A stretch of DNA of 64,000 nt from Streptomonospora mangrovi (lineage in GTDB: Bacteria > Actinomycetota > Actinomycetes > Streptosporangiales > Streptosporangiaceae). The notes beneath the pieces were generated by a model that saw only the letters and a program-made list of their open reading frames with translations, was not told the DNA's origin and did no database searches. Made by a program: the position numbers and the translations under genes. Location: assembly GCF_027604915.1 (NCBI RefSeq), contig NZ_JAJAQC010000018.1, positions 1-64,000 of the forward strand. The letters are read 5' to 3'. Shown here in pieces: positions 39,670-44,708 of the stretch (position 1 is the stretch's first letter; the number at the start of each line of letters is the position of its first letter).

Positions 39670-40568
39670 GTCGGCTCCTCCCGGTCCCGGTTCCGCGCTT
39701 CCGGTGCGGCGGCGTCGGTGAGGCGCCGAAGTTGCGCGAGCGCGTTCCGCAGTTCCGCCAGTCGACGCACGTCAGCGGCCACGCCGAGGGTTTCGGTTCG
39801 CTGGGCGCAGGCTCCTTGCATCCAGTCGTCGGTGAGGGTGTCGCCGACGCCGATGAGCACACGCGGGCCCAGTTCCCACAGTTCGGCGTTGACGGCCAGA
39901 CATGCCACCGCCACGGGGTCCACGTCGTTGGCGATCCAGGTGGCTGAGGCGGGATCGCGACCGTGGTCGCGCATGACCTGAGCGGCGGCGCGCAGCATCC
40001 CGCCGGTGCCCGCGGCCGGTTCGGCCACGCGCTCGCCTTCGGTCAAGCCGAGCAGGGCGGCCATGGCATAGGCCACCGGCGCCGGCGTGTAGTAGAGACC
40101 TCGGGCCTGCTTGGCGGTGCCGTGAGTGAGCACGGTCAGCACCACGCCGAGCAGGTCGACCTCCCATCGCGTCTTTCGATCCCCCGTCAGATCGAGTTGC
40201 CCACGATTCAGAGCGGCGCGAGCGGTGGCGTGGGCGCCGGTCAGCGCGGAGTCGGTGACCGGGTGATCCCCCAGCCAGCACCGCACGAGCGGCCACACGG
40301 GATTGGCCAGGTCGGGGCGGGCGCAGAGGAATTCCGCCCACAGGTGCCGCATGAATGCGGCCAAGCCGTTCTCCGACAGGTGAGTGATGTGGTGGGCGAC
40401 GTGCTCGCGCCGCCCAGGGGGCGGGCCCAGCAGCGCGAGACCGGCGACCACCGACAAAGGGACCTCAATGCGGCCATGGCCGTGGACGCCGTGCCAGGCG
40501 GTGTCAACCGCGTTTGCCACAGCGTGGGCGTGCGCCTCGAGGCTCGAACGCCTTCGGCTTTCAGGCAT
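39666..40568 (-). CDS. N6-adenine methyltransferase-like protein lacking the catalytic motif
   Basis: A 300-residue protein. The SAM-binding motif I region 'GLYYTPAPVAYAMAALLGLTEGERVAEPAAGTGGMLRAAAQVM' is that of type I (HsdM-like) N6 methyltransferases, and 'ANDVDPVAVACLAVNAELWELG' follows. The expected (N/D)PP(Y/F) catalytic motif after 'VGDTL' is absent: it continues 'TDDWMQGACAQRTETLG' into a helical tail. It therefore probably binds SAM or DNA without methylating. Proteins of this shape occur in other actinomycete mobile elements. ATG at 40568 has GGAGG upstream. Confidence 0.7.
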   Translation of the reverse strand: MPESRRRSSLEAHAHAVANAVDTAWHGVHGHGRIEVPLSVVAGLALLGPPPGRREHVAHHITHLSENGLAAFMRHLWAEFLCARPDLANPVWPLVRCWLGDHPVTDSALTGAHATARAALNRGQLDLTGDRKTRWEVDLLGVVLTVLTHGTAKQARGLYYTPAPVAYAMAALLGLTEGERVAEPAAGTGGMLRAAAQVMRDHGRDPASATWIANDVDPVAVACLAVNAELWELGPRVLIGVGDTLTDDWMQGACAQRTETLGVAADVRRLAELRNALAQLRRLTDAAAPEARNRDREEPT

Positions 40569-40588
40569 GGTTGTGCCTCCATCCGGGT

Positions 40589-40714
40589 GTGAGGGACTGG
40601 GACGGCGGTCGTGGGGGGGGGGGGGGGGGCGCCCCCCCCCCCCCCCCCGGCGGGGGGGGGGGGGGGGGGGGGGGGGCCGGGGCGGCCCCCCCCGCCCCCC
40701 ACCGCCGGTGCGGA
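40589..40714 (-). ncRNA. Array RNA element, copy 2, with G/C homopolymer block
   Basis: The box GTGAGGGACTGGGA is at 40589-40602. The expected hairpin region is filled by runs of 17 G, 17 C and 25 G (40613-40676) and further C runs, ending near ACCGCCGGTG. ACGGCGGT at 40602-40609 and ACCGCC at 40701-40706 could be the true stem arms. The runs look like base-calling or assembly damage at a strong hairpin. Confidence 0.5.
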
Positions 40715-40885
40715 TCAGGGTGTGAGGATCGGCATCAGCAGCAGGCGGTAGGCCGTGGACTTGTCGGGGACACGGCCGCCGCCGGTCACTACGACAGTGT
40801 TGGCCGGCAAGTTCGGGTGCCCGGGGATGCGCCTGGGCGTGCTTTCTTGGCGCCAGCCGGGCGACAGCGCGCCCGAGTCAGTCAC
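40715..40885 (-). CDS. Small 56-residue array protein
   Basis: A GTG start at 40885 overlaps the upstream stop by 8 bp (GTGACTGA), and the frame runs 57 codons to TGA at 40715, just before the hairpin of copy 2. The protein reads 'DSGALSPGWRQESTPRRIPG', 'NLPANTVVVTGGGRVP' and 'YRLLLMPILTP'. It resembles no known family and has no membrane helix. Overlap with the previous stop implies translational coupling. Coding status is inferred from context and codon use. Confidence 0.45.
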   Translation of the reverse strand: MTDSGALSPGWRQESTPRRIPGHPNLPANTVVVTGGGRVPDKSTAYRLLLMPILTP

Positions 40886-41348
40886 CGACGGGGCCGGAGC
40901 CGAGTAGGTAGGTCCCCGGGTGGACTTCGGTCAGTGCCACATGCGGGTACGGGTCGCCGGGCTGGGGGACGTGGAGGATGAGCCGCCCGGCCGCCGGGCC
41001 GTGTGCGTCGTCGGGCACACGCCGCACGGTGAAGGCGAAGGCGCCCCGGGGGTCACCCACCGACAGGGTGACGGTGACCGCGTCGTCGTCCTCGTCGGTG
41101 AGGATGGCGGCGGAGTTGCACCAGGCGAGCGGGGTCGGCTCCGGGTCGTGGTCGGCGTCATCGTTGCCGGGGCACCGGCTGTCGCCGTTGCTGTCGACCC
41201 ATCCGGCGGTCTCGCGGGTGAGTCCCTCACCGCAGGAACGGCAGGTGTGGGACGGCCATGCCTGCTCGGGATTGAGGTCGACGTGGCAGGACTCGACACT
41301 TTCACCTGCGTCAACGAGTTCGCCGTTGACGGTCAAGATCGCAAACAT
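40878..41348 (-). CDS. Array protein with zinc-ribbon-like Cys motif
   Basis: A 156-residue acidic protein of no named family. Cysteines in 'SHTCRSCGEGLTRETAGWVDSNGDSRCPGN' form a CxxC-x(n)-C pattern like a zinc ribbon with one ligand uncertain. The C-terminal half is beta-rich ('AVTVTLSVGDPRGAFAFTVRRVPDD', 'GRLILHVPQPGDPYPHVALTEVHPGTYLLG'). ATG at 41348 has ACGGAG nearby. It lies between element copies 2 and 3. Confidence 0.6.
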   Translation of the reverse strand: MFAILTVNGELVDAGESVESCHVDLNPEQAWPSHTCRSCGEGLTRETAGWVDSNGDSRCPGNDDADHDPEPTPLAWCNSAAILTDEDDDAVTVTLSVGDPRGAFAFTVRRVPDDAHGPAAGRLILHVPQPGDPYPHVALTEVHPGTYLLGSGPVGD

Positions 41349-41752
41349 AAGAGGCTCCGTTCAGTACGAGAGGGACCGGGTTGGAGCGGCGGGGCGGGCG
41401 CGGGCCCCCCCCCCCCCCCCGGGGGCGAGTTTTGGCTCAATAGCACCCGGGGTTTGCCAGGGGGACGGCGCCAGCCCTGGGAGACTGCCGGGGTGTCGCC
41501 CATGGCGGCCTCCAGACGGGCGGCGATCATGTCGACCGCCTCGATACCGGAGGCCGCGACGCAGGACAGGGTGATCATGGCCCCGCCCGCGTAGGGCTGC
41601 ACGGTGAAGCCGAGGACCGGCAGCGGCCCATCCAGGGCGTCTTTCAGCGGGGCCAGCGCGCCACCGAGCCTTTGGACCATCCAGCGCTCCGCAAGGCACG
41701 GCGTCAGGTCATCGGGGGCGCAGGCGAAGATTTCAATGGTCAGCACAGCCAT
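41333..41752 (-). CDS. Small array protein, paralogue B, with damaged 3' end
   Basis: Starts at ATG 41752 (GGGAG upstream) with 'VLTIEIFACAPDD', a helix 'MVQRLGGALAPLKDAL', 'LGFTVQPYAGGAMITLSCVAASGIEAVDMIAARLEAAM' and 'SQGW', matching paralogues A, C and D. Beyond 'GWRRPPGKPR' the frame enters a run of 16 C (41405-41420) and ends in proline/glycine-rich sequence, overlapping the next gene. Paralogues end soon after GW, and a stop in another frame at 41437 would fit that. The true protein is probably about 105-110 residues and the annotated end an artefact. Confidence 0.55.
   Translation of the reverse strand: MAVLTIEIFACAPDDLTPCLAERWMVQRLGGALAPLKDALDGPLPVLGFTVQPYAGGAMITLSCVAASGIEAVDMIAARLEAAMGDTPAVSQGWRRPPGKPRVLLSQNSPPGGGGGPAPAPPLQPGPSRTERSLLCLRS
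41367..41425 (-). ncRNA. Array RNA element, copy 3, with C homopolymer
   Basis: The box CGAGAGGGACCGGG is at 41367-41380. The hairpin position is again occupied by GC-rich sequence with a run of 16 C followed by 5 G, so the loop cannot be read. It precedes the gene starting at 41348 by 19 bp. Confidence 0.45.
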
Positions 41753-41772
41753 GCAGAACTCCCGTTCAGAGG

Positions 41773-41824
41773 GTGAGGGACCGGGGAGCGGGTGGGCTGG
41801 ACGCTGTCCCGTTCCAGCCCACCC
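41773..41824 (-). ncRNA. Array RNA element, copy 4 (best preserved)
   Basis: The box GTGAGGGACCGGGG (41773-41786) is followed by a perfect 11-bp stem GGGTGGGCTGG/CCAGCCCACCC (41790-41800/41814-41824) and loop ACGCTGTCCCGTT. On the minus-strand RNA the hairpin starts 6 nt after the stop of paralogue C. The loop's GGGAC can pair with GUCCC of the box, so a pseudoknot is possible. It ends 21 bp before the start of paralogue B. Confidence 0.65.
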
Positions 41825-41829
41825 GGGGG

Positions 41830-42171
41830 TCACGTGCTGGCGTCGTCCTCGGCGGTCACGCCGACCAGGCGCACATGCCAGGCAGTGGTTGCGCTATGGC
41901 GGCGGCTCAGCAGTCCGACTGCGGTCACGATCGCGTCGGCGGCCAGGCACGGCCGGAACGCCTGGCAGGTGATTTCCAGGCGGACACCGTGGGGACCGGT
42001 GTGGACGGCGGCTCCCAGCAGCCGCACGGGGTTTCCCATTGGGAACTCCACAACGTGGATCTGAGCAAGGTGGTCCCCGAGCATGGCGGCGGCCGTCAGC
42101 GCCTCGGATTCCGCGAGAGGCGCGCGTTCGGAAGGGGGCGTCGCCAGCACGGCGACGATGTAGCGAGGCAT
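41830..42171 (-). CDS. Small array protein, paralogue C
   Basis: A 113-residue protein with 'RYIVAVLATPPSE', a helix 'ALTAAAMLGDHLAQI', 'VRLLGAAVHTGPHGVRLEITCQAFRPCLAADAIVTAVGLL' and 'TTAWHVRLVGVTAED'. It shares with A, B and D the order strand, helix, 'G..I.I.C.A', helix, (G/A)W, final strand. ATG at 42171 has GGAGG upstream. No known family; probably cytoplasmic. Confidence 0.6.
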   Translation of the reverse strand: MPRYIVAVLATPPSERAPLAESEALTAAAMLGDHLAQIHVVEFPMGNPVRLLGAAVHTGPHGVRLEITCQAFRPCLAADAIVTAVGLLSRRHSATTAWHVRLVGVTAEDDAST

Positions 42172-42197
42172 CGGTCTACCTCCGAAGGGCGGATGTG

Positions 42198-42237
42198 GCG
42201 GCGGAGCCCAGCCGCTGTCGTGCTCCGGCTCCGCCGC
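42198..42237 (-). ncRNA. Array hairpin without the 14-nt box (copy 6)
   Basis: A perfect 11-bp stem GCGGCGGAGCC/GGCTCCGCCGC encloses an 18-nt loop containing GCTGTC, as in copies 4 and 5. It begins 6 nt after the stop of paralogue D. The box is not recognisable between it and the start of paralogue C. Confidence 0.5.
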
Positions 42238-42243
42238 TCTTGG

Positions 42244-42597
42244 TCAGGAACCGGAATTGGGTCCGGAGGCGCGGGGGCGGCGTTCGACCACCTTCCAGAC
42301 GTAGGGTTTCCACCCGGTGAGCACGTCGGGTCCCAGCAGGTCCAGTGCCGCTCGCAGCACGCCCAGCGCCATGTGCTCGTCATCGGCTTCGCAGTCGTAG
42401 ATGAGATAGACCCCGTACCTGCTTGGCCCCATGCCGACCGGTCGGGGGCGAATAGACCGGTCCGGTGAGACAGCGATGGTGCGGTGGACGTGGAAGAGGT
42501 CGGTGATGACCCGCATCGCGGCGTTGACCTCGCTGAGCGGGACAGGGGTGTATCCGCCCTTATGTGGCGTGACCACCGCAGACACCCGGTACAGCAT
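42244..42597 (-). CDS. Small array protein, paralogue D
   Basis: A 117-residue protein: 'LYRVSAVVTPHKGG', a helix 'SEVNAAMRVITDLFHV', 'SRYGVYLIYDCEADDEHMALGVLRAALDLLG' and 'GWKPYVWKVVERRP'. The same strand-helix-strand-Cys-helix-GW layout as A-C is visible despite low identity. ATG at 42597 has TGGAGAAG upstream and follows element copy 5. Confidence 0.6.
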   Translation of the reverse strand: MLYRVSAVVTPHKGGYTPVPLSEVNAAMRVITDLFHVHRTIAVSPDRSIRPRPVGMGPSRYGVYLIYDCEADDEHMALGVLRAALDLLGPDVLTGWKPYVWKVVERRPRASGPNSGS

Positions 42598-42618
42598 TGT
42601 TCTTCTCCATCATCGGTG

Positions 42619-42673
42619 TGAGGGACCGGGAATGAAGGGGGCGGCGGGTCTGGTCGCTGTCCCGGCCAGACCG
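42619..42673 (-). ncRNA. Array RNA element, copy 5
   Basis: The box GTGAGGGACCGGGA (42619-42632) is followed by a 7-bp stem GGTCTGG/CCAGACC (42648-42654/42667-42673) and loop TCGCTGTCCCGG. The loop shares GCTGTCCCG with copy 4 although the stem sequence is different, which argues for conserved structure. The hairpin starts 13 nt after the stop of the gene at 42686. Confidence 0.65.
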
Positions 42674-42685
42674 CGCCCTGGCGCC

Positions 42686-43198
42686 CTAAGCGGGGGTGAA
42701 GGCCACCCATCCGCGGTCGTCGCCCATCCAGATCTCGGCGCGGACCGCGCCGGCGGGGGCGGTTAGGCGCGGCGCCGCCTTCCAGGCCGCGTTGTAGTCG
42801 ACGCGGCCTGAGCGCAGAGCGAACGTGCCCGAGGTCGGGATGTCCGCCGTGTCGAAGTAGCGGACGACGTGGCGTTTCCGGCGCTCCGCCGACGCGATCT
42901 GGCGGGCATACTCGTGTTCGTCGACAAGGTTGTCGAGTACGTGTTCTTCCGTGAGCGGGGCGCCGTGGCGGTCGCGGCACTGAGTGGCGAAGGCGCTGAA
43001 GGCGCCGTGCGCCTCGTGCGCGGCCCGGAGGTAAGTGGGACCGCCCTGGCCTTCGTTGACGATGGTCCCGACGACGGCGGCGCCCTCACACAGGAGCGCG
43101 GTGAAGGCGACGCCGCAGTCGAGGTCGACTTCGTTCAGGTTGGTGGCGCGCATGCGGTTGTGCGGCGCCTGCATACCGGTGTGCGGAAGCGTGATCAT
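42686..43198 (-). CDS. Array protein of unknown function
   Basis: A 170-residue protein of no named family. It reads 'NEVDLDCGVAFTALLCEGAAVVGTIVNEGQGG', then a helical 'YLRAAHEAHGAFSAFATQCRD' and 'VLDNLVDEHEYARQIASAERRKRHVVRYF'. It ends with the beta-like 'VDYNAAWKAAPRLTAPAGAVRAEIWMGDDRGWVAFTP'. No membrane helix or signal is present. ATG at 43198 has AAAAGGAG upstream, one of the best ribosome sites in the array. Confidence 0.6.
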   Translation of the reverse strand: MITLPHTGMQAPHNRMRATNLNEVDLDCGVAFTALLCEGAAVVGTIVNEGQGGPTYLRAAHEAHGAFSAFATQCRDRHGAPLTEEHVLDNLVDEHEYARQIASAERRKRHVVRYFDTADIPTSGTFALRSGRVDYNAAWKAAPRLTAPAGAVRAEIWMGDDRGWVAFTPA

Positions 43199-43303
43199 GG
43201 ATGCTCCTTTTCTTCAGCCCCTTCAGCAGAGGAATTTGCACCTGAGACGCACAGGGAATGCGAATATTTTCAGGACGGATACCCCTTCAGAAAGGAAGGA
43301 GTT

Positions 43304-43334
43304 GCGTGGGGACGCGCCGCAGGCGCCCCCACGC
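43304..43334 (-). terminator. Hairpin between array genes
   Basis: GCGTGGGG-AC-GCGCC, a GCA loop and GGCGC-C-CCCACGC form a long stem 4 bp after the stop of the minus-strand gene at 43339. It may be a terminator or attenuator; the 14-nt box is absent here. Confidence 0.55.
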
Positions 43335-43338
43335 CCAC

Positions 43339-43722
43339 TTATTGTCCGATTCGGAAATCGGCGAGGTCACGCCGTTCCGTTCCATATTCGTCATAGGTGT
43401 ACATGGCCAGATCCGCTGCGTATTGCTCGCACCACTCGCGCTGTTCAGGCGTGTATCCGGCGAAGTATTCGGGGTCGGTGTCGCCCGGTTCCAGCGTGAG
43501 GAAGATCAGCGCGTGCAGCGCTATTTCGTCCGCGGACCTGCCGGGCGGGCTTCCCAGGTCGGCGCCCTGGAAAATGAGTTGATCGCCCCGAAGGAGTTCG
43601 TAGGACCAGCGCTGGCGTCCGCCGTCCCACGGGCGGCGCTCCTCGTGCACCGGGGATATCTTCAGCGTGTGGACGTCATCGGGGCGCCGCACGGGGCGGT
43701 CACCGAGAACGTAAACAGGCAT
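43339..43722 (-). CDS. Array protein of unknown function
   Basis: A 127-residue protein with 'MPVYVLGDRPVRRPDDVHTL', a central 'QRWSYELLRGDQLIFQGADLGSPPG' and a helical acidic C-terminus 'TPEQREWCEQYAADLAMYTYDEYG'. The middle strand pattern suggests a small alpha/beta domain. No named family was recognised. ATG at 43722 has GAGGTGAG upstream. Confidence 0.6.
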   Translation of the reverse strand: MPVYVLGDRPVRRPDDVHTLKISPVHEERRPWDGGRQRWSYELLRGDQLIFQGADLGSPPGRSADEIALHALIFLTLEPGDTDPEYFAGYTPEQREWCEQYAADLAMYTYDEYGTERRDLADFRIGQ

Positions 43723-43750
43723 GACTCACCTCACGAACAGTCAGGCAGGA

Positions 43751-44062
43751 TTACTCGAAACGCACTCCGCCGCGCGGACCGAAGACGACGCGTCGGTCTA
43801 TGACCGACAGGTCGATAAGCGAGAGGTCCGCATCGGTCGGCCACCGGTACAGGTCGATATAGCTTTCGTGGTCGACACCGGGCGTAAGGACACACTCGGG
43901 GTCGCGAAACACGAAGTTGAACCGCTGGCGCCAACTGCCGCCGTTGTACCGCTCACGCAGAGCGTCGGCCGCATCGGAGAGAGAGCGGAAGCGCTCGAGA
44001 TCAGTGGAAGCCGGGGGAGAATAACCGGACCCACCGTTCCACAGGCCGTACCAGGTTCCCAT
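43751..44062 (-). CDS. Array protein of unknown function (first gene of the array)
   Basis: A 103-residue protein starting 'GTWYGLWNGGSGYSP', followed by a helix 'DLERFRSLSDAADALRERYNGG' and 'RQRFNFVFRDPECVLTPGVDHESYIDLYRW'. The fold may be a small alpha/beta domain, but no family is recognised. ATG at 44062 is preferred; a TTG at 44116 would add 18 residues. It is the most upstream minus-strand gene of the array, so the array promoter should lie just to its right. Confidence 0.55.
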   Translation of the reverse strand: MGTWYGLWNGGSGYSPPASTDLERFRSLSDAADALRERYNGGSWRQRFNFVFRDPECVLTPGVDHESYIDLYRWPTDADLSLIDLSVIDRRVVFGPRGGVRFE

Positions 44063-44708
44063 ATCAGGTTCCCGATCTTGGTTGTGCTTTGCTTGGTCTA
44101 TTTGAATAATACCCAAACCCGGCCGCTAATTAACCGCCATTCGATGATTTCATGGCGGCTTTTTGACAGCAGCCCAGCTCCCCCGAACAGGAACGCGCAC
44201 CCATCAGGAGACACCGAGAACCCGCCCCAATCTGAGAACCAACTGAACAAGAAGAACGAGAATCAAAAAATGTCGACTAGAGCAGTCAAGGCAAATGCAG
44301 TCAGGAGAATTCGAACGCGCACGACGACCAACGCCGCACCAGAGACTCCTTCGCCCTACCCGCAGAGTTTGCATGGGTGCCGCGCACCTGTCGGGAGGCG
44401 CATGGGATCACCCTGCAGTTCGCTGACCTGGCGTTTTCGAGCCTCGAGGTGGAGCGCTCATAGCGACGCAGGGACGGGAACACGGATCGGAACCCCGTTG
44501 GCGCCACCCAGCAGGACACTCGAAGTGACGCATACGAATAAAGGGAGGAGGATTGGCGACAGGTGCGGAAAAACCAAAGCAGGGGAGAAGGCGCCCGTGC
44601 ACCCTGAAGGCCATAGCCGAGTTCACAAGCAGATCCGCATTAGAGGTATCCGCCGTTCACCTTGGCCGAACCCTTTCGTATTCTATACACCCTGGAATCA
44701 CGCATCCG
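44063..44708. other. Intergenic, lower GC, no intact gene
   Basis: About 650 bp between the array and the Tad operon. The left part is AT-richer (TATTATTCAAATAG on the minus strand) and probably holds the array promoter. A long + strand frame here continues antisense into real genes on both sides and is judged a shadow. A short + frame ending 'REAHGITLQFADLAFSSLEV' looks faintly protein-like and may be a remnant. Confidence 0.45.

Noticed and set aside
40613-40706. Natural palindromic repeat made of G17-CG-C17
   Set aside because: Runs of this kind do not occur in the other element copies and are more easily explained by sequencing failure at a hairpin.
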